From: Spongiibacter marinus | Lineage (GTDB): Bacteria > Pseudomonadota > Gammaproteobacteria > Pseudomonadales > Spongiibacteraceae | Reading direction: 5' to 3' | Assembly: GCF_016906995.1 (NCBI RefSeq) | Contig: NZ_JAFBBD010000001.1 | Location: 1-64,000, forward strand | Length of the DNA stretch: 64,000 nucleotides | Shown: one piece after another, positions 43,745 to 51,775 of the stretch | Numbering within the stretch: the first letter of the stretch is position 1 | How the letters are laid out: each line of letters starts with the position of its first letter | Made by a program: the position numbers and the translations under genes | Notes under the pieces: model-generated | Databases searched by the model: none | Told to the model about the DNA's origin: nothing | Seen by the model: the letters and a program-made list of their open reading frames with translations, nothing else

Positions 43745-45226
43745 CTACACGGCGATGGCAATGGTTTTGGTTTGCAGGTATTCCTCAAAGCCCTCCGGCC
43801 CCATTTCTCGCCCGACCCCGCTTTGCTTATAGCCGCCAAAAGGCGCATCGGGGCCGAGGAAGTTGCCACCATTGACATTGACCGTGCCACTGCGGATTTT
43901 CCGCGCAAACGCCAGGGCACGCTCTTCGCTGGCTGAGTACACCGAGCCCGATAAGCCGTAGATGGAGTCGTTGCACAAGTGCAGCGCCTCGGCTTCGTCG
44001 TCATAGGGGATGACCACCAATACCGGCCCGAATATTTCCTCTTGCGCGATACGCATATCATTGCGCACATCGCTGAATATGGTCGGCTCAACAAAGTAGC
44101 CAGCGCGTGTATGCGCGGGAATACCGCCCCCCAGTATCAGCCTCGCGCCTTCCTGTTTGCCCAGCTCAATATATTCCAACACCCGCTGACGCTGGCGCTC
44201 GCTGATCAGCGGCCCCTGCATTTCGCCACTGGTGTCATCACTGCCGTAAGACATGCCGCCTACATAGGCGCACAATAGTTCTTCGGCTTCGGCAAGACGA
44301 CTGCGGGGCACTAACAGGCGAGTGGTAATCGCGCAGCCCTGACCGCTGTGCGCGCAGATAGCCAGCGAGCCAAACAGCGCAGTGGGCAGGTCGGCGTCGT
44401 CGAGCAGCACCATTGCAGACTTGCCGCCCAGCTCCAAAAACACCCGTTTTACGGTATCCGCGGCGTTGCGCATAACCTGCCTGCCCACCGCTGTGGAGCC
44501 AGTAAAAGACACCACGTCGACACGCGGATCTCGGGTCATTGCATTGCCAATTTCAGCGGGATCGCTAGCGGTGAGCACATTGAACACACCGGGGGGCAAC
44601 TCGGCCTCGGCGGCAATGCGGCCAAGCAGAGATGCCGTCCACGGCGTTTCGGCAGCGGCCTTAAGTACCACCGTACAGCCCGCGGCCAGGGCCGGCAGGC
44701 ACTTGGCCAGGTTAATTTGAATGGGAAAATTCCACGGTGAAATAGCCGCCACCACGCCCGCGGCCTCCTTTACCACAAGGCGCCGGCTGCGAACGCCCAT
44801 CACCTCGTATTCACCGATGTCCCGCTGCCAGGGGAAGGACGCCATATACTCCACAGGCCAGTTCGCCATCGCAATTGGCCCGTCGCACTGCGGGCCGTGA
44901 ACGAAGAACTGGGTCGCCCCGGTTTCGTCGGCAACTGCTGCGCGCAGGGCGTCGCGATGGCGATTTAGGCCGTCCACAAAGCGCTGTAAACAGGCGCGGC
45001 GTGCGGCGTGATCCGTCGACCAGTCGCTGTGATCAAAGGCCCGCCGCGCGGCGTCAATCGCCTCATCGGCATCGCGCAAGCTGGCATCGGCGGCAACCCC
45101 GAGCACCGTCTCAGTCAAGGGGCTGATATTCTCATACTGACGACCGCCCTCAGCGGGGCGCAGCTCGCCATTGATATACAAGCGGCTCTCGCCGTGACCT
45201 GGCTGCCGGGTATCAGCAACGCCCAT
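43745..45226 (-). CDS. NAD(P)-dependent aldehyde dehydrogenase
   Basis: All landmarks of the family are present: SPWNFPIQINLAK (residues about 155-167), FTGSTAVGRQVM, catalytic Glu in LELGGKSAM and catalytic Cys in HSGQGCAITTR, with the C-terminal PFGGYKQSGVGREMG. Length of 493 is usual. It oxidises an aldehyde to an acid and lies in the middle of the P450 operon, 18 bp from the beta-hydroxyacid dehydrogenase gene. The substrate is unknown. Confidence 0.95.
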   Translation of the reverse strand: MGVADTRQPGHGESRLYINGELRPAEGGRQYENISPLTETVLGVAADASLRDADEAIDAARRAFDHSDWSTDHAARRACLQRFVDGLNRHRDALRAAVADETGATQFFVHGPQCDGPIAMANWPVEYMASFPWQRDIGEYEVMGVRSRRLVVKEAAGVVAAISPWNFPIQINLAKCLPALAAGCTVVLKAAAETPWTASLLGRIAAEAELPPGVFNVLTASDPAEIGNAMTRDPRVDVVSFTGSTAVGRQVMRNAADTVKRVFLELGGKSAMVLLDDADLPTALFGSLAICAHSGQGCAITTRLLVPRSRLAEAEELLCAYVGGMSYGSDDTSGEMQGPLISERQRQRVLEYIELGKQEGARLILGGGIPAHTRAGYFVEPTIFSDVRNDMRIAQEEIFGPVLVVIPYDDEAEALHLCNDSIYGLSGSVYSASEERALAFARKIRSGTVNVNGGNFLGPDAPFGGYKQSGVGREMGPEGFEEYLQTKTIAIAV

Positions 45227-45244
45227 GGTGACCTCCTATTATTG

Positions 45245-46126
45245 TTATTCGACGTCCGGGCGCGATATCGCCATAAAGACATCGTCGATATCGCGGCGCA
45301 CCCTTTCAGTGAGCGGCAACGCCACATTGAGCTGCGCCGCCAAACTGAGGGCGTGATCCAGGTCTTTCTCCGCCAGCGCTGCGAAAGGGCCAAACACCGC
45401 TCGCATATCCTCATCACTGCAGGCGGCGCGCACGCCGTCACGACCGTCGATAAACTGCTTCATCATGGTGGTAATCACGCCATTTGCCTGCCCTACCTGA
45501 TGGAGCGCATCGAGATCGGCACCGGCGCATTTGACCAATTGCGCCGCTTCAGAAATCGCCGAAAAAGCGGCATAGTTCATCAGGTTATTTGCCAGCTTCA
45601 GTACGGTTGCCTGCCCCGCCTCACCGGCATACACCACCGTTTTACTCGTACACGCAAACATCGCCTGACAGCGCGATACTGCCGCTTTACTGCCGCCGGC
45701 CATAATGCATAGCGTGGCATCCGCCGCTCCCGCCGCGCCGCCGGTGATAGGGGCATCGACCAGCGCCAGCCCTCGCTCAGCGGCATCCGCGGCCCAGCGC
45801 ACGACACCGTCTCGGGTAACAGTGCTGTGAATGGCAATAACGGTTTTGGGTGCAGCCACCGCAAAAATACCGGCCTCGCCATAGAGCAGTTGCTCAACGT
45901 CTGCGTCATTGCGCACGCACAGCGCGATCAGCGAGCAATTGCGGGCCAGTTCCTCTGCGCTTTCGACAACGCGGGCGCCCAGCGCCTGCATTTCTGCCAG
46001 GGGCGCGGGGTCGAGATCGAATACCGATAAGGCAAGATGCTGTGACGAGGCCTTGCGGGCAATATTGGCGCACATCGGTTTGCCAATATTCCCCAGACCA
46101 ATAAAGCCGCACTGCACGGCGCTCAT
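45245..46126 (-). CDS. Beta-hydroxyacid dehydrogenase (3-hydroxyisobutyrate type)
   Basis: The Rossmann motif GFIGLGNIGKPMCANI starts the protein, followed by the DAPITGGAAGA substrate motif and LKLANNLMNYAAF with the catalytic Lys (about residue 177). Length of 293 is normal. It oxidises or reduces a beta-hydroxyacid, consistent with beta-oxidation-like removal of part of a branched or ring-derived carbon skeleton. Its ATG overlaps the P450 stop by four bases. Confidence 0.92.
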   Translation of the reverse strand: MSAVQCGFIGLGNIGKPMCANIARKASSQHLALSVFDLDPAPLAEMQALGARVVESAEELARNCSLIALCVRNDADVEQLLYGEAGIFAVAAPKTVIAIHSTVTRDGVVRWAADAAERGLALVDAPITGGAAGAADATLCIMAGGSKAAVSRCQAMFACTSKTVVYAGEAGQATVLKLANNLMNYAAFSAISEAAQLVKCAGADLDALHQVGQANGVITTMMKQFIDGRDGVRAACSDEDMRAVFGPFAALAEKDLDHALSLAAQLNVALPLTERVRRDIDDVFMAISRPDVE

Positions 46127-47322
46127 ATCTCGCCCGCCTGCCGCGGGCGAAAGCGCATTGGCAAAGTAGTAAAGCCGCGCACATTAGGGTTGTGAGTGCG
46201 GTCACTGCGCGACAGGTCCAATTCGTAATCGGGAATCGCCTTTAGCAGCTCCTCGAAGCATACCCTGACCTCCAAGCGCGCCAACGCCGAACCCAGGCAG
46301 GCGTGAATACCCACGCCGAAGGCCATGTGGTCGCGCGCTCCCCGGCATACATCGTAGACATCGGCATTTTCATAGCGCTCTTCGTCACGACTGGCGGAAA
46401 TAATGCACAGCCCCACGCGCGCGCCAGCGGCAATCTTTTGTCCGCGAATCTCGATATCTTTCGTTACCGTTCGGCCGATCATTTGCGTGGATCCATCGAA
46501 ACGCAGAGTCTCCTCTACCGCGTCGGCGATGCGGCTGGGATCGTCAATCAACAACTGGCGCTGCTGCGGGTGCTGCCACAAGCGGTAGCCCATATTGCCG
46601 ATCAACTTGGTGGTGGTTTCGTTGCCGGCAACCGCCAGCAAAATGCCAAAACCAATGACATCGTCGTGAGTCATTTTGCCGTCTTTCTCAGCCTGTAAAA
46701 CGCAGCTGAACATATCGTCGGGATCGAAGGGCTGCTCAGCCAATTGTCGGGACAGGTCGTCAAAATACTGGGCCAATTTAAAATAGGCGTTGACGTTCGC
46801 TTCGCTGATCTCGAACTGGCCATCTTCCCGGTAGATCAGCTCATCTGCCCAGGTGCGCACCGCGGCTTGATCCGCCTCGGGCACATGAATCATGGTAGAG
46901 ATCACGTCCATTGGCAGAATGGCGCTGAAGTCCTGAATCAGGTCCATCTCCCCGCGCGCCAGATGAGGCGCGATCAGCGAACGGGCCTTTTGCCGCGTGT
47001 AGTCTTCAAGAGCAGCAATACGCTGGGGCACCATCAGCCCCGATAACAGCTTGCGAATACGCGTATGGTCCGGCGGGTCCATATTAATGAACATGGGGTA
47101 GCCCGCCGACGCGCTTTGGTCTGACTCCAAGGCCGGGCCATTGATGCTGCTAAAGGTTTTAAAATCGCGAAATGCGTTAAAACAGTCTTCCCATTTGCTC
47201 AGCAGCCAAAAGCCGTGCTCGGCGTTGTAGTAAACCGGCGCTTCGGCCCGCAAACGCTGGTAGTAGGGATAGGGGTCTTCATGAACCGCATGGGAATAGG
47301 GATTGAACTCCACCGCCGCCAT
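46123..47322 (-). CDS. Cytochrome P450 monooxygenase
   Basis: Signature residues are the I-helix AVAGNETTTKL (near 231), the ExxR of VEETLRFDG, the PERF-like region and the heme loop AFGVGIHACLGSALAR with the Cys ligand near residue 342. I start it at ATG 47322 with TAAGGAG upstream; this gives 400 residues, a soluble class I bacterial P450. The ferredoxin encoded four genes on is the probable donor. It heads the eight-gene operon and lies opposite a double-MarR regulator. The substrate (terpenoid, cyclic alkane or similar) cannot be read. Confidence 0.96.
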   Translation of the reverse strand: MAAVEFNPYSHAVHEDPYPYYQRLRAEAPVYYNAEHGFWLLSKWEDCFNAFRDFKTFSSINGPALESDQSASAGYPMFINMDPPDHTRIRKLLSGLMVPQRIAALEDYTRQKARSLIAPHLARGEMDLIQDFSAILPMDVISTMIHVPEADQAAVRTWADELIYREDGQFEISEANVNAYFKLAQYFDDLSRQLAEQPFDPDDMFSCVLQAEKDGKMTHDDVIGFGILLAVAGNETTTKLIGNMGYRLWQHPQQRQLLIDDPSRIADAVEETLRFDGSTQMIGRTVTKDIEIRGQKIAAGARVGLCIISASRDEERYENADVYDVCRGARDHMAFGVGIHACLGSALARLEVRVCFEELLKAIPDYELDLSRSDRTHNPNVRGFTTLPMRFRPRQAGEI

Positions 47323-47384
47323 CGCGCACTCCTTATCATTATTATTGCCGAGTACGCTAGCACAGCCCCACACAAAAGGTAAAT

Positions 47385-47413
47385 ACACTAAATATATTTT
47401 AATAAATATGTGT
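47385..47413. promoter_or_regulatory. AT-rich partial palindrome between P450 and regulator genes
   Basis: An ACAC...GTGT-bounded, almost pure A/T stretch lies midway in the 132-bp divergent region. Symmetry is imperfect. It is the most likely MarR-type operator site, but support is only position and composition. Confidence 0.35.
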
Positions 47414-47454
47414 TACATTAATTGGCGCTACAGAATTAACAGGCGCCCAAGGCC

Positions 47455-48540
47455 ATGCCACAGACTTCAGCCGCACTCGAGCGGTTTCGTAACAACCCGC
47501 TCAAACAACTCAATGCCCTCAGCAATGACTGTGAACAAGCCACCATGCAGGGCTTAGCCGCCCAGGGGTTCACGAGATTAGCCATGCACTTCGCCGCGCC
47601 GATGAGCTTGCTGGGCCAACGCCCACACCGGCTCACCGAGCTAGCCCAGCGACTGGCAATGAGTAAACAACTTTGCCTGCAAAGCCTGCGCCCTTTAAGC
47701 GAGGCCGGGTATATCGCGCGCCAAGCCGATCCGCTGGACAAGCGCGCAAAGCTGATTGCCCTTAGCCCGCGCGGCAATCAGCTTATTGCTGCAGCAAACC
47801 AGCAGCTGGCCGACATCAATGAGCGTTATGTGGCGCAGCTCGGCAGCGCTGAGATGGCATTTTTGGGCCGCTATGCTCAGCGGATTTGCATTGAGATGGC
47901 CGTGCCCGGCTTTGAACCGAACCGGACTGGCATTGATGAGGAACTGCCTTTTTCAATGCTGATCGGCATGATCAACCGAAGCCTGCAGCGCCACCTGATG
48001 CAGAGCACCATTGCCCGCGGCCACCCACATTTGCAAATGACCCACGGCCAGGTGCTCGCCTGCCTGGCCCCCGAGGGCAGCAGTGTTGGCGAACTGGCAC
48101 AGGCCAATGGCGTATCCAGCCAGGCCATTTCTCGCGTCGCACGTCAGCTTGATGAATTGGGCTATGTCGAGCGCCACAGTGACCCCGCTGACGGACGCAG
48201 CCAGCGCCTTCACCTGACTGAAGCGGGCATTAAGTTAATAGACGATGCGGTATCGGTTATGACGAAACTAGAGCGACGCCTGCAACACCGCCTGGGTGAC
48301 GGCGACTTCCAGCGCTTCTGCAAGGCCCTACAGACGCTTAGCGGCGCCGAACCGCAGGCTGAGGTAAATGTGGCGGCGCCGCTAAGCGTCCCCGAGCTGC
48401 TGACTTACGCCGCGGACCTGCTAGATAAGGGCCAGCCGAGCGCCGACCTGAATGCCGCCGTCGAAAAGCGCCTCGGCGGCGAAGCGCAAACGCAGCTGAA
48501 TGCGTTACTCCGCCTTGCTGTCGGGACTCCCGTAGGGTGA
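47455..48540 (+). CDS. Double MarR-family regulator (two fused domains)
   Basis: Two MarR-like winged-helix units are joined in one chain: the first (residues about 40-120) has HRLTELAQRLAMSKQLCLQSLRPLSEAGYI (in part) with DPLDKRAKLIALSPRG, and the second (about 190-275) has SSVGELAQANGVSSQAISRVARQLDELGYVERH (in part) with DPADGRSQRLHLTEAG. Normal MarR proteins are homodimers of about 150 residues, so this 361-residue form is a covalent pseudo-dimer. It is divergent from the P450 operon, its likely target; ligands are probably pathway intermediates. It overlaps the convergent transporter gene by 36 bp at the 3' end. Confidence 0.85.
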   Translation: MPQTSAALERFRNNPLKQLNALSNDCEQATMQGLAAQGFTRLAMHFAAPMSLLGQRPHRLTELAQRLAMSKQLCLQSLRPLSEAGYIARQADPLDKRAKLIALSPRGNQLIAAANQQLADINERYVAQLGSAEMAFLGRYAQRICIEMAVPGFEPNRTGIDEELPFSMLIGMINRSLQRHLMQSTIARGHPHLQMTHGQVLACLAPEGSSVGELAQANGVSSQAISRVARQLDELGYVERHSDPADGRSQRLHLTEAGIKLIDDAVSVMTKLERRLQHRLGDGDFQRFCKALQTLSGAEPQAEVNVAAPLSVPELLTYAADLLDKGQPSADLNAAVEKRLGGEAQTQLNALLRLAVGTPVG

Positions 48541-49881
48541 GAGTTTGTGCAATTGATCCAAGTAGACAAAGATTTTCGCGAAGTGGCGCGATGAGCGCCG
48601 CTGCCAGCGCTGAGCCGTTTCGCGATCTGCCAAGCGCAGGTGCAGGCGCTGCATATGGTCAATGACGTGCATACACGCCAACAGGCGCTGCCAGCTGTCC
48701 GGCGTGTCGGGCCGTAAGTGGATATCGTCTACATAGCGTTGGCAGCGCTCAATGGCATCGTCAAGCTCACGATGGCGCTCGGGCTTGGCTGATGGCTGGT
48801 CGCGCAGCAAAACAATGCAATATTGCAGCTGCGCTTCAACCAGTGAGCGCAAGCTGCGCCGCACAGCCTCCAGGGCAATCGCGGGGTCTTTCAATAATTG
48901 CTTATCCAAATGCCCGGTGAATTGCTCCTGCGCCTCCGGCACCAGCCAGAGCATGAACCGCGCAAACTGGCCCGCCAGTGGCAACACCAAAATAACGCCG
49001 AGCAGATTGAACAAGCTGTGAAACGCCACGAGGGCGACCTCAGCCTGATCGTATATCGCCCCGGGCGCCCACCATTGCCAAAGCGCTACGTAGGGCAGCA
49101 GCATGATAAAAGCGGCAATCCCGGTGAATACGTTGTACACCACATGGGAGTATCCCGTGCGCCGAGTTTCGGCTGAGCCGCCCAGGGTGGCAAACAGCGC
49201 CGTTGCAGTGGTGCCAACGTCCATACCAATTACCATCGCGGCCGCCTGTTCAAACTCCAAAGCGCCGCTGTGCACAGCGGTTAACGCAGTAGCCACGCCC
49301 GCACTGGAGGATTGGGTAATCAGCGTAATTAGCGCCCCTAGCAACAACAGTTGGAGACGCCCCAGCCAAGTATTCTCCGGGAAACTGTCCGGGGTAATCC
49401 TCCCCTCTAAGCCGGACATTCCCACTTGCATCGCGTCGATGCCAACAAAGATCAGGCCAAAACCCGCAAGTGCCAGCCCGGCGGCACGCCAGCGCCCCCG
49501 GCCAAACAATTGCGCCAGGGCGCCAGCGAGAATACAGGGCAACAACAGCGTATTCAGCTCAAGCTTGAAGCCCAGCAGGGCGACCATCCATCCCGTAACG
49601 GTGGTACCGAGGTTAGCACCAAATATCACCCCAAGGGCCTGGGGATAGCTCAATAAGCCCGCGCCAACAAAGCCCACCGCCGCCACTGTTGTCGCGCTGG
49701 AAGACTGCAGAATTGCCGTGGTTGCTGCGCCGGTGAAGGCGCCACTAGTCGGGCTGCGGGTAAAGCGCGAAAGTGCCCGGTGTAGGGCATCGCCAGCCAG
49801 TGCTTTGAGGCCGTCGGTCATCAGGATAATGCCGACTAAAAACAGGCCGAGGCCGCCCGCTAATTCCATCCATTGGTTCAC
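48505..49881 (-). CDS. Na+/phosphate cotransporter family protein
   Basis: Two inverted repeats of the transport core each carry the QSSS signature: ATTAILQSSSATTVAAVG (about residue 58) and LITLITQSSSAGVATALT (about 187). Eight or so membrane helices end near residue 310, followed by a helical PhoU-like cytoplasmic domain (about 340-450). Length of 458 is normal. The direction is opposite to the MarR gene; the two overlap by 36 bp. It probably imports phosphate with sodium, or acts on PhoU-type regulation. Confidence 0.9.
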   Translation of the reverse strand: MNQWMELAGGLGLFLVGIILMTDGLKALAGDALHRALSRFTRSPTSGAFTGAATTAILQSSSATTVAAVGFVGAGLLSYPQALGVIFGANLGTTVTGWMVALLGFKLELNTLLLPCILAGALAQLFGRGRWRAAGLALAGFGLIFVGIDAMQVGMSGLEGRITPDSFPENTWLGRLQLLLLGALITLITQSSSAGVATALTAVHSGALEFEQAAAMVIGMDVGTTATALFATLGGSAETRRTGYSHVVYNVFTGIAAFIMLLPYVALWQWWAPGAIYDQAEVALVAFHSLFNLLGVILVLPLAGQFARFMLWLVPEAQEQFTGHLDKQLLKDPAIALEAVRRSLRSLVEAQLQYCIVLLRDQPSAKPERHRELDDAIERCQRYVDDIHLRPDTPDSWQRLLACMHVIDHMQRLHLRLADRETAQRWQRRSSRHFAKIFVYLDQLHKLSPYGSPDSKAE

Positions 49882-49958
49882 ATTGAAACGCCTTTAAACG
49901 ATCGCTGTATTTTGCCGATAACAACGCGCCATTTATTCCCCGTAATTTTACTTAGGGC

Positions 49959-50402
49959 TTAGGCACGGGCGAGTATCCGGTCGAGCTGATTAGCGAAGGC
50001 TTGTTTCTCGCGCTGGCCATAGGCGCTTTGCCCGCCGCTCTGAATGCCGGAAGAGCGCAGCGTCTCCATAAAATCGCGCATATTCAGCCGACCGCGAATA
50101 TTGTCAGCCGTGTAACGCTCACCCCTTGGGTTGAGAGCCATCGCGCCTTTCTCGATGACCTCGGCGGCCAGGGGAATATCACTCGTAATGACCAGGTCCC
50201 CCTCTTCACAACGGCGCACAATTTCATTGTCGGCAACATCAAAGCCAGCGCTCACCTGAACCGCGGTAATATGGGGGACCGGCGGCACTCTCAGCATTTG
50301 ATTCGCCACGAGGGTTAAGGCGACCCCGGTGCGCTCGGCCGCTTTAAATAAGATGTCTCTGACCACCACCGGGCAGGCATCGGCGTCAACCCAGATTTTC
50401 AT
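49959..50402 (-). CDS. YaiI/YqxD family (DUF188) protein
   Basis: [21 protein letters not shown] opens the protein and [12 protein letters not shown] and [16 protein letters not shown] follow, all DUF188 signatures of a PIN-like nuclease fold with acidic residues. I start it at ATG 50402 with GGAG eleven bases upstream; two earlier starts (50420 and 50471) are possible, but their extension is not typical. At 147 residues it is normal. Function is unknown. Confidence 0.88.
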   Translation of the reverse strand: MKIWVDADACPVVVRDILFKAAERTGVALTLVANQMLRVPPVPHITAVQVSAGFDVADNEIVRRCEEGDLVITSDIPLAAEVIEKGAMALNPRGERYTADNIRGRLNMRDFMETLRSSGIQSGGQSAYGQREKQAFANQLDRILARA

Positions 50403-50497
50403 TTTGGCTTTCTCCGGCATTTCGTTATAGCGTGTCAGGCATCGCTTTGACCTGGCGCTCCGTACAGACACTGAGCACCTCGCTGTGGAAAGAAATT

Positions 50498-50908
50498 ATG
50501 ACGCGATTAACCCTATTTTACGATGGCCGATGCCCCTTGTGTGTCGCGGAAATGACGCAACTCGCCGCCCTGGACGGTCGCCGCGCACTGGCTTTTGAAG
50601 ACATCAACGGCGAGGACTTTAGTCGCCGCTACCCCAGCATCGACCCCGTTGCGGCCAACCGCGTGTTACACGGCTGGGATGAAAACGGTTCGTTGTTACT
50701 TGGCCTGGATGTGAGCTGTCGCGCCTGGCAGCTGGTAGGAAAACACCGCTGGATGGCCGCACTGCGCTGGCCGCTTATTCGCCCCTTGGCAGACCTTGGC
50801 TATCGCGTGTTCGCTCGACACCGCTACTTCTTTTCCCAGCTGTTTACCGGCCAGCCACGCTGCACAGAGCGCTGCGCCATCATTGAACATCGCCGCCATG
50901 AACCCTAA
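50498..50908 (+). CDS. DUF393 (DCC family) thiol-disulfide oxidoreductase-like protein
   Basis: The N-terminal FYDGRCPLCVAEM is the DCC signature, with the CxxC of a thioredoxin-like site. The product of 136 residues has HRWMAALRWPLIRPLADLGYRVFARHR as its C-terminal helical part. I start it at ATG 50498 with a GGAAAG site; the frame is open to 50432. It overlaps the following SDR gene by 11 bp. Actual substrates are unknown. Confidence 0.85.
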   Translation: MTRLTLFYDGRCPLCVAEMTQLAALDGRRALAFEDINGEDFSRRYPSIDPVAANRVLHGWDENGSLLLGLDVSCRAWQLVGKHRWMAALRWPLIRPLADLGYRVFARHRYFFSQLFTGQPRCTERCAIIEHRRHEP

Positions 50909-51626
50909 ACGCGCACTGGTGGTCGGCGGCAATAGCGCTATTGCGCAGGCGCTGATCCAAAAATTGCTGACCGACCAAGAATTGGATGACGTACACGTCT
51001 TTAGTCGCCACCCCAGCGCCACTAAATGCGATGACCAGCGACTGCACTGGCACTGCGGCGACTACAGCTCGGACAGCCTCGCTGCGTGGGCAGACTCCCT
51101 GGCGGAGCATAGCGGCGCCATCTCTCGCGTGTTTATTTTCAATGGCGTGCTACACGACGCCGCCGGCCAACCTGAAAAGCGCCTCGAAGACATTAATGCC
51201 GACACGCTACTGTCGCGCCTGCACAGCAACACCGTAACCCCCATGCTGGCTATTCAAGCGCTACTACCGTTGCTGCGCGGCCCTCAGCCCTGCGTGGTAG
51301 CCGTTCTCAGCGCCCGAATCGGCAGCATTGGCGATAACCAACTCGGTGGTTGGTACAGTTACCGCGCCTCCAAGGCGGCGTTGAATATGTTATTAAAAAC
51401 CGCCAGCATCGAATTCGCTCGCCGCGCTAAGAACCTGAAATTGCTGTCCTTCCACCCCGGCACGACCGACTCACCCCTGTCAGCGCCCTTCCAGCGCCGC
51501 GTCCCAGACGGCAAGTTATTCACCCCTCAGTTCGTCGCCGAACGCCTGCTGGACCTCTGCTCCGCCCTCCCCCACGACGGCCAGCTCAGTTACATCGATT
51601 GGCAGGGAAAAGCCATCGACTGGTAA
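50898..51626 (+). CDS. SDR-family protein (CsgA-like)
   Basis: The cofactor motif is modified (LVVGGNSAIAQAL, in place of TGxxxGxG), and the active site reads SARIGSI...YSYRASKAALNML. I start it at ATG 50898 with the gene overlapping the DCC gene. Length of 242 fits the CsgA-like SDR group often encoded near DCC and photolyase genes in marine bacteria. The reaction is unknown. Confidence 0.85.
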   Translation: MNPKRALVVGGNSAIAQALIQKLLTDQELDDVHVFSRHPSATKCDDQRLHWHCGDYSSDSLAAWADSLAEHSGAISRVFIFNGVLHDAAGQPEKRLEDINADTLLSRLHSNTVTPMLAIQALLPLLRGPQPCVVAVLSARIGSIGDNQLGGWYSYRASKAALNMLLKTASIEFARRAKNLKLLSFHPGTTDSPLSAPFQRRVPDGKLFTPQFVAERLLDLCSALPHDGQLSYIDWQGKAIDW

Positions 51627-51775
51627 CGGCCGTGGAAACTACGCATGTTCGACAGGGCAAGTGCACACTAGCATTACAGGTGTTATTGCCACGGTGTTAT
51701 ATGTACTGACGAGACAGAGAGTTCGGGTACCGCATAGCCGCGGCTTCCTTATTGGCCGGTGCTCAGGGAGCAGTC

